Positions 19,349-29,028 of a stretch of 64,000 bases of DNA are shown here, piece after piece. The stretch is from Tenacibaculum sp. SG-28 (lineage in GTDB: Bacteria; Bacteroidota; Bacteroidia; Flavobacteriales; Flavobacteriaceae). The translations under genes were made by a program, and so were the position numbers. The stretch's first letter is position 1, and the number at the start of each line of letters is the position of its first letter. The DNA lies in NCBI RefSeq assembly GCF_002954385.1, contig NZ_MQVY01000004.1, positions 124,001 through 188,000 of the forward strand. Reading direction: 5' to 3'. The notes under the pieces are model-generated. The model was not told the origin of the DNA, ran no database searches, and was given only the letters and a program-made list of their open reading frames with translations.

Positions 19349-19356
19349 TATTTTTG
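19349..19356 (+). promoter_or_regulatory. -7 element (TATTTTTG) before menB
   Basis: TATTTTTG fits TAnnTTTG and lies 28 bases before the menB ATG in the divergent gap with the esterase gene. No convincing -33 box is seen. Confidence 0.5.
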
Positions 19357-19384
19357 CTTATTATAACGTTAATAGTTTTAAAAT

Positions 19385-20224
19385 ATGATACAACCTCAGT
19401 GGAAAACGGCCAAGGAATACGAAGATATAACGTATAAAAAGTGTAATGGCGTAGCTAGAATAGCTTTTAATAGGCCTAACGTTAGAAATGCGTTTAGACC
19501 TAGAACGACAAGCGAGTTATTAGACGCCTTTCAAGACGCGACAGAAGATACCGCAATCGGGGTAGTCTTACTTTCTGGAGAGGGGCCTTCTACAAAAGAT
19601 GGTGTATGGAGTTTTTGTTCAGGAGGTGATCAGAGAGCAAGAGGAAAACAAGGATATGTAGGTGATGATGGCTATCACAGGCTAAATATTTTAGAAGTTC
19701 AACGTCTTATTAGGTTTATGCCAAAAGCAGTAATATGTGTGGTGCCTGGTTGGGCAGTAGGAGGAGGTCATAGTTTACATGTAGTTTGTGATTTAACACT
19801 TGCCAGTAAAGAACATGCGATATTTAAACAAACAGATGCCGATGTAACCTCATTCGATGCAGGTTATGGATCTGCTTATTTAGCAAAAATGGTAGGACAG
19901 AAGAAAGCACGAGAAATTTTCTTTTTAGGAAGAAATTATTCCGCCCAAGAGGCCTACGAAATGGGAATGGTAAATGCTGTTATTCCTCACGAGGAACTTG
20001 AAGGTACAGCCTACTCCTGGGCACAGGAGATACTAGAGAAATCTCCAACCTCAATCAAAATGTTAAAGTTCGCAATGAATCTTACCGACGATGGTTTAGT
20101 AGGGCAACAAGTATTTGCAGGTGAAGTAACACGATTGGCATATATGACAGACGAGGCAAAGGAAGGACGCGATGCTTTTCTGGAGAAAAGAAAGCCTAAT
20201 TTTGAGAAAAAATGGATACCGTAA
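19385..20224 (+). CDS. menB: 1,4-dihydroxy-2-naphthoyl-CoA synthase
   Basis: A 279-residue crotonase-fold enzyme that cyclises succinylbenzoyl-CoA in menaquinone synthesis. Diagnostic stretches are IAFNRPNVRNAFRP, the FCSGGDQRARGKQGYVGDD loop, PGWAVGGGHSLHVVCDL (oxyanion hole) and FKQTDADVTSFDAGYGSAY. Full family length with a conventional ATG. It has its own promoter-like element and is followed 64 bases later by a FAH-family gene. menC, menE and menA are not in this window. Confidence 0.96.
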   Translation: MIQPQWKTAKEYEDITYKKCNGVARIAFNRPNVRNAFRPRTTSELLDAFQDATEDTAIGVVLLSGEGPSTKDGVWSFCSGGDQRARGKQGYVGDDGYHRLNILEVQRLIRFMPKAVICVVPGWAVGGGHSLHVVCDLTLASKEHAIFKQTDADVTSFDAGYGSAYLAKMVGQKKAREIFFLGRNYSAQEAYEMGMVNAVIPHEELEGTAYSWAQEILEKSPTSIKMLKFAMNLTDDGLVGQQVFAGEVTRLAYMTDEAKEGRDAFLEKRKPNFEKKWIP

Positions 20225-20288
20225 CGGTAGTCTTTTAAGCACAGCTATAAAAAGTCGTTTTAATTATAATAGAGATTAATAAGTCGAT

Positions 20289-20897
20289 ATGAAAATAATT
20301 TGTATTGGTAGAAACTATGCCAAACATATAGAGGAATTAGAAAATGAAAAACCAGAAAACCCAGTGGTGTTTTTAAAGCCCGATTCTGCAATTTTGCCTA
20401 AAAAAATGCCTTTTTTTATTCCCCCTTTTTCTTCTAATATTCATTATGAGGTTGAAGTACTCGTTAAAATTAATAAGGTTGGGAAATATATAGCTCCAAA
20501 GTTTGCTCACAAATATTATGAAACTGTTGGTTTAGGAATTGATTTTACAGCACGTGACCTGCAGGCAAAATGCAAAGAAAAGGGGCTTCCATGGGAAAAA
20601 GCAAAAGCGTTTGACGGTAGTGCCGTAGTAGGTGATTTCTTTCCGAAAGAAGACTTTGATATAAATAATACTACTTTTCAGTTGCATAAAAATGGAGATA
20701 TCGTTCAGGATGGAAATACCCAATCTATGCTTTGGAAAGTAGATGAACTTATTAGTTATGTTTCGCAATTTTTTACCTTAAAGAAAGGCGATATCATCTT
20801 TACCGGAACTCCTGCCGGTGTCGGGAAGGTAGAGGAAAATGACGTTCTTACTGGTACTATTAACGGGAAACAGGCTTTTCAAATAAAGATCAAATAA
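20289..20897 (+). CDS. fumarylacetoacetate hydrolase (FAH) family protein
   Basis: A 202-residue member of the FAH family, metal-dependent C-C bond hydrolases or oxaloacetate decarboxylases. It begins KIICIGRNYAKHIEELENE, has the metal-binding acidic residues in HYEVEVLVKI, the GLGIDFTARDLQ block and ends with GDIIFTGTPAGVGKV. It is the short single-domain form (like YcgM/FAHD1). It follows menB by 64 bases and could be co-transcribed. The substrate is not evident; oxaloacetate tautomerase or acylpyruvase activity is known in relatives. Confidence 0.88.
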   Translation: MKIICIGRNYAKHIEELENEKPENPVVFLKPDSAILPKKMPFFIPPFSSNIHYEVEVLVKINKVGKYIAPKFAHKYYETVGLGIDFTARDLQAKCKEKGLPWEKAKAFDGSAVVGDFFPKEDFDINNTTFQLHKNGDIVQDGNTQSMLWKVDELISYVSQFFTLKKGDIIFTGTPAGVGKVEENDVLTGTINGKQAFQIKIK

Positions 20898-20912
20898 AAC
20901 GATAGTACCAAA

Positions 20913-21887
20913 TCACTTTAGTTTAAACCACTCTATGGCTTCATCTATTCCATGTTCAATTGGATTTTTCGGAAGCTTTAGTTGGTCTACTGCTTTTCGA
21001 TTAGAGTAATAATTATTGACGCACAATGTTTTTACATTTGTAATTGAAATATCTGTTTGTATTTTGAAAAACCGTAGCATATTGCCAAAACATCCAACAG
21101 CGTATAAAACATATTTCGGTATTGGAATAAAAAAAGATTTCTGATGTAATTGTAAGGTTACTTTTTTATAAAAATCCAAATACGATAAGTTCTCACCCGA
21201 TAGAATGTAATACTGCCTGTGCTTCCCCAAACGAATAGCATTTATTACCGCAACTGCGGCATCTTTAACATTGATAAAACTTTTTCCTCCAGGAGGGTAA
21301 AAAATAACACGTTTTTTATAGGCACTTAACACCAATCTTCCCGAGCTAGGTTTGGTATCGTAAGCTCCTATCATAAAGGTTGGATTGAGTATAACTAGTT
21401 TGGTAGTTTCTTCGTTTTTGGCAATTTCTAAAAGATTATTCTGTCCTGCTAATTTACTTTTGGCATATAGAGATTTGCTAAACGGAGCTCTTATGGCTAT
21501 GCTTTCATCTCCTGGTTCCGCTAAGGATCCATAACCAAAACAATTTGCAGTGCTTACATAGATAAATTGTTCTACCTTGTTTTCGATGGCACCTTCATAA
21601 ATTTCTTTGGTTGCTATATTGTTTACAGCATCATATTTGGCATAATCAATAATATTTTGCCCAGTGAGTGCTGCCACGTGAATAATACAGTCTACACTAC
21701 TTAAAAGATGTCTATAGGTAGATGGTTTGGTAATATCTCCTTCTACCAATCGCAAACTTCTGTGATCTGGTAATGCAAAATTATTTTTATTTCTTAAAAA
21801 GCCAATTACCTCTTCGTCCGATTCTAGAAGTAATTTTATAATATTTGTTGCTAACAAACCATTAGCTCCTGTAACTAAAACTTTCAT
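20913..21887 (-). CDS. NAD-dependent epimerase / dihydroflavonol reductase-like protein
   Basis: A 324-residue extended SDR. The cofactor motif is TGANGLLATNI (residues 6-16), followed by IIHVAALTG and the active-site YAKSKLAGQ (Tyr-x3-Lys). The C-terminal half with AVVNAIRLGKHRQYYILSGE-like organisation resembles dihydroflavonol-4-reductase-type proteins rather than UDP-sugar epimerases. Its start overlaps the stop of the upstream SDR gene by one base, so the pair is translationally coupled. The two oxidoreductases may act on successive steps of one lipid or carbonyl pathway; this is inference. Confidence 0.8.
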   Translation of the reverse strand: MKVLVTGANGLLATNIIKLLLESDEEVIGFLRNKNNFALPDHRSLRLVEGDITKPSTYRHLLSSVDCIIHVAALTGQNIIDYAKYDAVNNIATKEIYEGAIENKVEQFIYVSTANCFGYGSLAEPGDESIAIRAPFSKSLYAKSKLAGQNNLLEIAKNEETTKLVILNPTFMIGAYDTKPSSGRLVLSAYKKRVIFYPPGGKSFINVKDAAVAVINAIRLGKHRQYYILSGENLSYLDFYKKVTLQLHQKSFFIPIPKYVLYAVGCFGNMLRFFKIQTDISITNVKTLCVNNYYSNRKAVDQLKLPKNPIEHGIDEAIEWFKLK

Positions 21888-22672
21888 TAAACCTCTATTT
21901 CTTTTTTAACAGCTTTACTGAGAATTCGCAGTTTCGCATTTAACGGTAACAAAAACAAAATCCATTTACTTAATTTATTTAACTTTCCGGGAATTACTTT
22001 CTTTTTTCTTCTAAACATACTCTCAATACCCTTATAAGCCATGTCTTTAGTGTCTACAACTCCCGATCTTACAAAGGCGCTTTGCTTTTCAATCCTTGAA
22101 GATACTTCTTTGTTAGTTTTCATCGGTCCTGGATACAATACGGTAACAGATGTATTTTTATTTTTAAGTTCCTCCGCCAAACCAAAAGAGAAATGCTCAA
22201 TAAATTTTTTGGAAGCTGGGTACACAGTTTTATATCCAATTGGGCTAAAAGCAGCCATGCTAGAAATATTTAAAATATAACTCTCTGCTTGCGCTACTAG
22301 GGTAGGGAGTATTAATTTTGTAATCAATGCTGTAGAAACAATATTCAATTCGATAATATTGTGAATGTATTCTACGGATGCCTCGGTTATTTTTTTTGAA
22401 CCTCCACAACCCGCGTTGTTTACCAAAACTGATATTGGGAATTCGTTAGCCCAAGCACACATGGCAACAATATTCTCTATTTTGGTTAAATTGGTTTCGA
22501 AATATTCTACTGCTACACTCGATTTTTTTCGAATGGTATTTGCAGTTTCTTTTAAGTTTTCATCAGGTAAAGAGACCAGTAGTAAATTATACCCTCTCGA
22601 GGCTAATTCTTCCGATAAAGCTAAGCCTAATCCGGTGCTCGAACCGGTAATCAAAGCATAGTTAGATAGCAT
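21887..22672 (-). CDS. short-chain dehydrogenase/reductase
   Basis: A 261-residue SDR when started at the ATG at 22672; a TTG nine bases upstream is also in frame. It shows ITGSSTGLGLALSEELA, SVLVNNAGCGG and the catalytic YPASKKFIEHF. The C-terminus (VIPGKLNKLSKWILFLLPL) is hydrophobic and basic, like SDRs associated with membranes or lipid substrates. It is followed with a one-base overlap by an extended-SDR gene. Substrate unknown. Confidence 0.82.
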   Translation of the reverse strand: MLSNYALITGSSTGLGLALSEELASRGYNLLLVSLPDENLKETANTIRKKSSVAVEYFETNLTKIENIVAMCAWANEFPISVLVNNAGCGGSKKITEASVEYIHNIIELNIVSTALITKLILPTLVAQAESYILNISSMAAFSPIGYKTVYPASKKFIEHFSFGLAEELKNKNTSVTVLYPGPMKTNKEVSSRIEKQSAFVRSGVVDTKDMAYKGIESMFRRKKKVIPGKLNKLSKWILFLLPLNAKLRILSKAVKKEIEV

Positions 22673-22740
22673 ATGGGACAAGATTTATAGAAAATAGTAT
22701 TTAAATTATAAGACACCGCATAATAGTTGAATTATAATCA

Positions 22741-22748
22741 TATCTTTG
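22741..22748 (+). promoter_or_regulatory. -7 element (TATCTTTG) before cinA
   Basis: TATCTTTG fits TAnnTTTG and lies 25 bases before the TTG start of cinA, in the divergent gap with the SDR gene. The sequence upstream shows no clear -33 box. Confidence 0.5.
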
Positions 22749-22773
22749 TTAATATAAAGTTAAAAAGTATTTT

Positions 22774-24020
22774 TTGAAGGCAGAAGTTATTACAATAGGA
22801 GACGAAATACTCATTGGTCAAATTGTAGACACAAATTCGCAATGGATTGGAAAGGAGTTGAATAAAATTGGTGTTTCCGTATACCAAATATCGTCTATCC
22901 AAGACCAGAAAGAACATATCTTAAAAGCGTTAAAAGAAGCACAGTCTCGCGCAGATATCGTAATTATAACAGGTGGACTTGGGCCTACAAAGGATGACAT
23001 TACCAAAAAAACAATAGCTACTTATTTTAAGGACGACACACTAGTAGAATACCCTGAGGTGATTGCCAATATAAAAAGAATACTGAATAAGGTAAAGCAT
23101 CCCTTCAATGCAGTGCAGAAATACCAGGCACAACTTCCTTCCAAGGCTACCTTACTGATGAATCATTTTGGAACAGCTCCCGGTATGTGGTTTTATGAAA
23201 ACGATACCGTATTTGTATCGTTACCAGGAGTGCCCTATGAAATGAAAGGCTTGATGCAAAATGCCGTCATCCCCGCGATTCAAAGTAAGTTTGAGTTGCC
23301 TTTTATAATCCATAAGACAATAATGACTTATGGTACCGGAGAAAGTGTGATTGCAGAGCGAATAGAGGATTGGGAAAACAATCTTCCTAGTCATATTAAG
23401 CTTGCATATTTACCATCTTTTGGAAGGGTGCGTTTGCGTCTTTCTGCCAAAGGCAATGAAGAAGTTCTTTTGAAAGCTCAAATGGATCAAAAGGTACGAG
23501 AACTACATAACTTATTACCTGATATAATCGTAGGTGTTGAGGATGGAGATTCCATAGAAAAAAAGTAGGAGCACTTTTGAAGGGTAAAAAACAAACCCTG
23601 AGTACGGCAGAGAGTTTAACGGGAGGGAAAATAGCCTCTGCATTAGTAGCAAATCCAGGTTCCTCCGAGTATTACTCCGGAAGTATTGTTGCCTACAATG
23701 CAACTCTCAAAGAAGATTTACTTGGTGTATCGAGGGATATTATTGAGAAAAACTCTACAGTTAGTGAACAAGTAGCCAAGCAAATGGCAACAGGTGTTAT
23801 GGAGCGATTACAAACTGACTACGCAGTAGCAGTAACTGGAAATGCCGGACCAACCGCCGACCATAACGATAAGGACCCTGGTTTGGTTTATATCGCTGTA
23901 GCCTCTAAAAATACTGTTGAGGTGCAGGAGTTTAATTTTGGCCAGCCGAGAGAGAAAGTAATAAACAGAACCGTAACTAAAGCTTTTGAGTTATTACAGA
24001 AAAAGATTCTTGAAAATTAA
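22774..24020 (+). CDS. cinA: CinA family nicotinamide-nucleotide amidohydrolase / competence-damage protein (frameshifted)
   Basis: The N-terminal frame is a MoCF-like domain ([44 protein letters not shown]). The C-terminal frame is the CinA amidase domain ([24 protein letters not shown]), which deamidates nicotinamide mononucleotide in pyridine nucleotide recycling. The first frame stops in the A7 run at 23558-23564; one more A joins them into 415 residues, the usual length. The start is a TTG at 22774, supported because [11 protein letters not shown] begins exactly where family members begin. It is followed by rpmB, as in many flavobacteria. Confidence 0.92.
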
Positions 24021-24054
24021 CGAAGAATATTTTTTTAATTCTTTTTAAAGTTTG

Positions 24055-24062
24055 TATATTTG
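24055..24062 (+). promoter_or_regulatory. -7 element (TATATTTG) before rpmB
   Basis: TATATTTG fits TAnnTTTG and lies 38 bases before the rpmB ATG. It probably drives rpmB-rpmG-DUF4295. Confidence 0.55.
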
Positions 24063-24100
24063 CACCTCGTTTAGAAATAACACTTAAAACTGTCAAGAAG

Positions 24101-24340
24101 ATGTCTAGAGTTTGTGAATTAACAGGAAAGAAAGCGATGGTTGGAAACAACGTATCTCACGCTTTAAATAGAACTAAAAGAAAGTTTAACGCTAATTTAA
24201 TGACTAAGCGTTTTTACATTCCAGAAGAAGATAAATGGATCACCTTAAAAGTATCTGCTTCTGCGTTGAAAAATATTAATAAAAAAGGAATCTCTGCGGT
24301 CATCAAAGAAGCAAGAGAAAAAGGTTTCTTAACGAAATAA
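24101..24340 (+). CDS. rpmB: 50S ribosomal protein L28
   Basis: A 79-residue L28 protein with the family N-terminus [20 protein letters not shown], basic middle [10 protein letters not shown] and W-containing VSASALKNI segment. It is a structural component of the large ribosomal subunit. First gene of rpmB-rpmG-DUF4295, with 27 bases to rpmG. The Cys in VCEL is single; the zinc-binding Cys set of some L28 paralogues is not seen. The order rpmB-rpmG-DUF4295-ftsY is a familiar flavobacterial arrangement. Confidence 0.97.
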   Translation: MSRVCELTGKKAMVGNNVSHALNRTKRKFNANLMTKRFYIPEEDKWITLKVSASALKNINKKGISAVIKEAREKGFLTK

Positions 24341-24367
24341 TTCCTTACTAGATAAAACTATATTAAG

Positions 24368-24550
24368 ATGGCAAAAAAAGGAAACAGAGTTCAAGTTATA
24401 TTAGAATGTACTGAACACAAGAGTTCTGGTCAACCAGGAACTTCACGTTATATTACCACTAAAAATAAAAAGAACACTCCGGATAGAATGGAATTAAAGA
24501 AATTTAATCCAATCTTAAAGAAGATGACAGTTCACAAGGAAATTAAATAA
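24368..24550 (+). CDS. rpmG: 50S ribosomal protein L33
   Basis: A 60-residue L33 protein ([17 protein letters not shown], then [21 protein letters not shown]). It is part of the large ribosomal subunit near the E site. One cysteine in LECTEHK is present, but the paired CxxC motifs of the zinc-binding form are absent, so this is the zinc-independent type. It is followed 27 bases later by the DUF4295 gene and shares the rpmB promoter. Confidence 0.97.
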   Translation: MAKKGNRVQVILECTEHKSSGQPGTSRYITTKNKKNTPDRMELKKFNPILKKMTVHKEIK

Positions 24551-24577
24551 TAAGCTACGGCGTAAATCTTATATAAA

Positions 24578-24730
24578 ATGGCAAAGAAATCAGTAGCAAC
24601 TTTACAGACAGGTTCTAAGAGATTAACCAAAGCGATCAAAATGGTAAAGTCACCAAAAACAGGTGCTTACACATTTGTTGAAGCAATTATGGATCCTACA
24701 CAAGTTAACGACTTTATCGCTAAGAAATAA
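24578..24730 (+). CDS. DUF4295 family small protein
   Basis: A 50-residue basic protein (AKKSVATLQTGSKRLTKAIK, then KTGAYTFVEAIMDPTQV and ending FIAKK). This matches DUF4295, a Bacteroidota-specific family found immediately after rpmG. Its size, charge and invariable position with ribosomal proteins suggest a ribosome-associated role, but no function is established. It closes the rpmB operon, 25 bases before a strong terminator. It is too short for many gene finders. Confidence 0.9.
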   Translation: MAKKSVATLQTGSKRLTKAIKMVKSPKTGAYTFVEAIMDPTQVNDFIAKK

Positions 24731-24755
24731 GTCTTGTACACGGTTTAAAGAACAG

Positions 24756-24787
24756 GCTACTTTCATTTTTGGAAGTAGCTTTTTTTT
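24756..24787 (+). terminator. intrinsic terminator of the rpmB-rpmG-DUF4295 operon
   Basis: A nine-pair stem, GCTACTTTC with GGAAGTAGC (one G-T pair), a six-base loop, and a run of eight T. Confidence 0.85.
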
Positions 24788-24803
24788 ATGTATAAAAAAT
24801 CTG

Positions 24804-24811
24804 TATTTTTG
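24804..24811 (+). promoter_or_regulatory. -7 element (TATTTTTG) upstream of ftsY
   Basis: TATTTTTG fits TAnnTTTG, 17 bases after the rpm terminator and 135 bases before the ftsY ATG. It would give ftsY a long leader. Confidence 0.4.
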
Positions 24812-24946
24812 ACATGCATATTCCACAAATCAGGAAGTTAGTTTTTTTCAAAAGAATGCTGTATTCGTTCTAAAATTCTGACAGTTTGACATCTAATTTA
24901 GATTGGTATAGTTTTTAACCTTCAAAGTATATTATTAATTACAACG

Positions 24947-25899
24947 ATGAGCTTTTTCAAAAAAATATTTTCCAAAGAAAAAAAAGAAACACTTGACAAA
25001 GGATTAGAAAAATCAAAATCTAGTTTTTTTAATAAATTATCAAAGGCAGTGGCTGGTAAATCTAAAGTTGATGAGGATGTTTTGGATAATTTAGAGGAAG
25101 TTCTCGTTTCTTCCGATGTTGGGTAGATACGACTTTAAAAATTATTGATCGAATTGAAGATAGAGTCGCTAAGGATAAGTATTTAGGAACAGACGAACTA
25201 AACAAAATTCTACGAGAAGAAATAGCAGACTTATTAGCAGAGACCAATACAGGAAATGCTGTGGATTTCGCCATTCCAACAACTTCCAAACCATATGTAT
25301 TAATGGTGGTTGGAGTAAACGGAGTTGGTAAAACAACAACCATCGGAAAACTCGCATCTCAATTTAAAAAGAAAGGCTTAAAAGTTGTTCTTGGTGCAGC
25401 CGATACATTTCGTGCAGCTGCTATTGACCAATTACAAGTTTGGGCAGACAGAACTGAGGTACCGATTGTACGACAAGAAATGGGTTCTGATCCTGCCTCA
25501 GTAGCCTTTGATACGCTAACCTCCGGGATACACCAAGATGCAGATGTTATTATTATCGATACCGCTGGTCGTTTGCATAACAAAGTAAATTTAATGAATG
25601 AGCTCTCCAAAATTAAAAGAGTAATGCAAAAAGTGGTTGCAGATGCTCCTCATGACGTTTTATTGGTGTTGGATGGATCTACAGGGCAAAATGCGTTTGA
25701 GCAAGCAAAGCAGTTTACCAAAGCTACTGAGGTGACATCACTAGCGGTAACCAAACTTGATGGTACTGCCAAAGGAGGTGTAGTTATTGGTATTTCTGAT
25801 CAATTTAAAATTCCGGTAAAGTATATTGGTGTAGGGGAAGGAATAGACGACTTGCAGGTGTTTAACAAGTATGAGTTTGTAGATAGTTTTTTTAAGTAA
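24947..25899 (+). CDS. ftsY: signal recognition particle receptor FtsY (frameshifted)
   Basis: FtsY is the SRP receptor GTPase that delivers ribosomes to the Sec translocon. The first 59 codons (SFFKKIFSKEKKET to VLVSSDVG) end at a TAG at 25124-25126. One more G in the GGG at 25121-25123 restores DVGVDTTLKIIDRI and the rest of the NG domain: GVNGVGKTTTIGKLA, DTFRAAAIDQL, DTAGRLHNK and TKLDGTAKGG. The repaired protein has 317 residues, normal for the short A-domain form. FtsY is essential in most bacteria, so a real null mutation is very unlikely and the break is best read as a sequencing indel. Confidence 0.95.
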
Positions 25900-25972
25900 T
25901 TTCCTGTATCCGCTTATTTAAGGTGTGCATATATTCTTTTAAAATGTTATTTTTAAAGAAATATTTTACACC

Positions 25973-27651
25973 GTGAAATTTACCTATTTCACCCTTCTTT
26001 GTGTTCTGTTTTTAGCTTCATGTAACGAACATAAAACTTTGCCTAATGTTGCAAAATATGATGAAACTGCTGTTATTGCGGAACAGCAGAAGCATCAAAA
26101 CCCTAGAATGAGGTTTACTAGTATCCAGTCTAAGTATACAGATTTGAATACCATATTTTTGCCATTTCAAGATGATTTATCTTCTTTTTCAAATGCAGAG
26201 TACGAGCGTTTAAAACCCTATATTCTAGAGAAAAGTATCCCCGAATTGCAAGCGTATATTGCTGCTAATGAACTCACCTACGAAAGTTTAGTTAAATTTT
26301 ATTTATATCGAATATGGAACTTTGAAAAGGACAGCACCAAATCCTTACAGGCAATTATTGCATTGAATTCAAATGTCATACAAGAGGCAAAGCAGAGAGA
26401 TAAAAACAGGAAGCATTCCAAGAAGCAATCTCCGCTATATGGGATGCCTATTCTGTTAAAAGATAATATTGATTTTATCGGAATGCCAACAACCGCAGGA
26501 GCAGCTGTTTTAGCTTCTCATTATCCATCTGAGAATGCCTTTATTGTAGACAAGCTTCTCTCAAAAGGAGCTCTTATATTGGGGAAGACCAACCTGAGTG
26601 AATGGGCCTATTTTTTTGTGAAGGTTGTCCGTTAGGTTACAGTGCTATAGGTGGGCAAACATTAAATCCGTATGGGAGAAAAAAATTTGAAACTGGCGGC
26701 TCAAGTTCAGGCAGTGGTGCCGCTGTAGCGGCTAATTATGCCGTAGCTGCAGTTGGTACGGAAACTTCAGGATCTATTACATCGCCGTCTAGCCAAAATT
26801 CAGTGGTAGGGCTAAAGCCAGGTCCTGGGGTATTAAGTAGGTCTGGAATTGTTCCTATATCGAGTACTTTAGATACTCCTGGTCCTATGACTAAATTTGT
26901 TGTAGACAATTTAATTTTATTGGATGGAATGATAGGCCAAGACCCAAAAGATGTGCAAAATACGGTTTATAAAAGCAGTACCTTCAATACTATAGCTTTC
27001 GACAGTATCGTTAATGCTTTTAGCAAAAGAAAGGTTGGTGTTTTTTCATATTTATATTCAGATACCATATACAAACAGACCATTGATAAAATTACTTCTT
27101 TTGGTGCAAACGTACTAAATCTCAAGCCTGAAGAAATGTCGTATACTGGCTTTTTAAATCTTCTTACTACCGATATGCGTAATGATTTGTCAAAATACTT
27201 GAAGACTATGTCTGCAGATACTACATCGATTCAAAATACAGAACAAATTGTCGCTTTTAATAAAAAAGACTCAGTAAAGAGAATGCCATATGGGCAAAAA
27301 CTATTGTATGGCATCGTAAAAGATACCACCACAGAGGCCTCCTTACACAAGCTAAAAAATACCTTGAAGAAGAATGCACAAAAATATTTAGGTGCTTTAT
27401 CAAAAAAATCGGTATCTGTTATTTTGTCTATAAATAATTACCATTCTGGTGTTGCAGCGTTAGCAGGTTATCCAACACTCACAATTCCAATGGGATATCG
27501 TTCTAGTGTAGAACCCGTAAGTCTTACGTTAATTGGTCTGCCAGATTCTGAGCAAGAATTGTTAACGATGGGATTCACCTTCGAGAAACAAATAAAAATA
27601 AGAAGGTCTCCCAAAAACTATAACCAAATAGTGTGTAAAATCCTCATTTAA
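25973..27651 (+). CDS. amidase-signature lipoprotein (frameshifted)
   Basis: An amidase-signature (GatA-like fold) enzyme with a lipoprotein signal (FLASC, Cys at about residue 17), so it is probably anchored in the envelope. The Lys of the Ser-Ser-Lys triad lies in MPILLKDNIDF. The second frame carries GGSSSGSGAAVAANYAVA and TETSGSITSPS with the serines. The first frame runs out in the T7 run at 26611-26617; one more T gives SEWAYFFCEGCPLGYSAIGG and a continuous 559 residues. The start is GTG. Related flavobacterial proteins are called amidases without a known substrate. It lies between ftsY and rimO. Confidence 0.85.
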
Positions 27652-27657
27652 AAATCT

Positions 27658-27665
27658 TATTTTTG
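27658..27665 (+). promoter_or_regulatory. -7 element (TATTTTTG) before rimO
   Basis: TATTTTTG fits TAnnTTTG and lies 19 bases before the rimO ATG, right after the amidase stop codon. Confidence 0.55.
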
Positions 27666-27684
27666 CAATCTGAATTTTTATGTA

Positions 27685-29004
27685 ATGCGTACAAAAACAA
27701 CAAAGCAAAATAAGATTAATGTGGTAACGCTTGGCTGTTCTAAAAATATATATGACAGTGAGGTTTTAATGGGGCAATTAAAGGCCAATGGAAAAAATGT
27801 TGTTCATGAAGATGAAAATGATGATGGTAATATTGTCGTGATTAATACTTGCGGATTTATCGGTAAGGCAAAAGAGGAAAGTATTGACACTATTTTACAT
27901 TATGCGCAAAAGAAACAGGCGGGAAATGTAGATAAAGTTTTTGTAACTGGTTGTTTGAGTGAGCGCTACAAGCCAGATTTAGAAAAAGAAATTACCAATG
28001 TAGATCAATATTTTGGAACGCATGATTTACCAAATCTATTAAAAGTTCTGGAGGCGGATTACAAGCATGAATTAATAGGGGAACGATTAACGACCACTCC
28101 AAAGCATTATGCCTATCTAAAAATAGCCGAGGGATGCGATCGACCTTGCTCTTTTTGTGCCATTCCTTTAATGCGCGGGAAACACAAATCTACGCCCATG
28201 GAGGATCTTGTTGTTGAAGCAACTAAATTAGCCGAAAACGGTATCAAAGAAATTATGTTGATTGCGCAGGATTTAACCTATTACGGATTAGATCTCTATA
28301 AAAAGCGTGCTCTTGCAGATTTATTATTAAAATTGGTAGAAGTAGAAGGCATAGAGTGGATACGACTACATTATGCATTTCCTACTGGTTTTCCATTAGA
28401 TGTTCTAGAAGTAATGCGAAACGAACCAAAGGTTTGTAACTATTTAGACATTCCTTTACAACATATCAATACCGAGATATTAAAATCGATGAAACGTGGA
28501 ACTACCCACGAAAAGACGACAAGCTTGATAAAAAAATTCCGCGAATTTGTTCCGAAAATGGCAATTCGTACAACGCTTATTGTAGGGTATCCGGGAGAAA
28601 CGGAAGAACAATTTCAAGAATTGAAAGATTGGGTTGAGGAAATGCGTTTTGAACGATTAGGGGCATTCGAATATTCCCACGAAGAAAACACTGGTGCCTA
28701 TAGCTTGGAAGATAATGTTCCTGCTGATGTAAAGTTTAGAAGAGTAAATGAAATTATGGAGGTACAATCGCAAATTTCTTGGGAACTCAATCAACAGAAA
28801 GTAGGAAAAACCTTTCGTTGTTTATTTGATCGAAAAGACGGGGAGTATTTTTATGGAAGAACAGAATTTGATTCTCCCGATGTAGATAATGACGTAATTA
28901 TAGATGCTAAAGAACACTACGTGAAATTAGGAGAGTTTGTAGATGTTGAAATATACGAAGCAGGCGATTTTGATTTGTACGGAATTCCTGTAAAATCGAA
29001 GTAA
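27685..29004 (+). CDS. rimO: ribosomal protein S12 methylthiotransferase
   Basis: A 439-residue radical-SAM enzyme that methylthiolates an aspartate of ribosomal protein S12. The N-terminal UPF0004 domain supplies three cluster cysteines (LGCSKN, NTCGFIG, GCLSERY). The radical-SAM CxxxCxxC is in EGCDRPCSFCAIP, and a TRAM domain ends the protein (VGKTFRCLFDRKDG onward). The motif LGCSKN with SEVL distinguishes RimO from MiaB. Complete and uninterrupted. The downstream histidine kinase gene is convergent. Confidence 0.95.
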   Translation: MRTKTTKQNKINVVTLGCSKNIYDSEVLMGQLKANGKNVVHEDENDDGNIVVINTCGFIGKAKEESIDTILHYAQKKQAGNVDKVFVTGCLSERYKPDLEKEITNVDQYFGTHDLPNLLKVLEADYKHELIGERLTTTPKHYAYLKIAEGCDRPCSFCAIPLMRGKHKSTPMEDLVVEATKLAENGIKEIMLIAQDLTYYGLDLYKKRALADLLLKLVEVEGIEWIRLHYAFPTGFPLDVLEVMRNEPKVCNYLDIPLQHINTEILKSMKRGTTHEKTTSLIKKFREFVPKMAIRTTLIVGYPGETEEQFQELKDWVEEMRFERLGAFEYSHEENTGAYSLEDNVPADVKFRRVNEIMEVQSQISWELNQQKVGKTFRCLFDRKDGEYFYGRTEFDSPDVDNDVIIDAKEHYVKLGEFVDVEIYEAGDFDLYGIPVKSK

Positions 29005-29028
29005 TGTATTCTTGTACAAACTCCTTTT

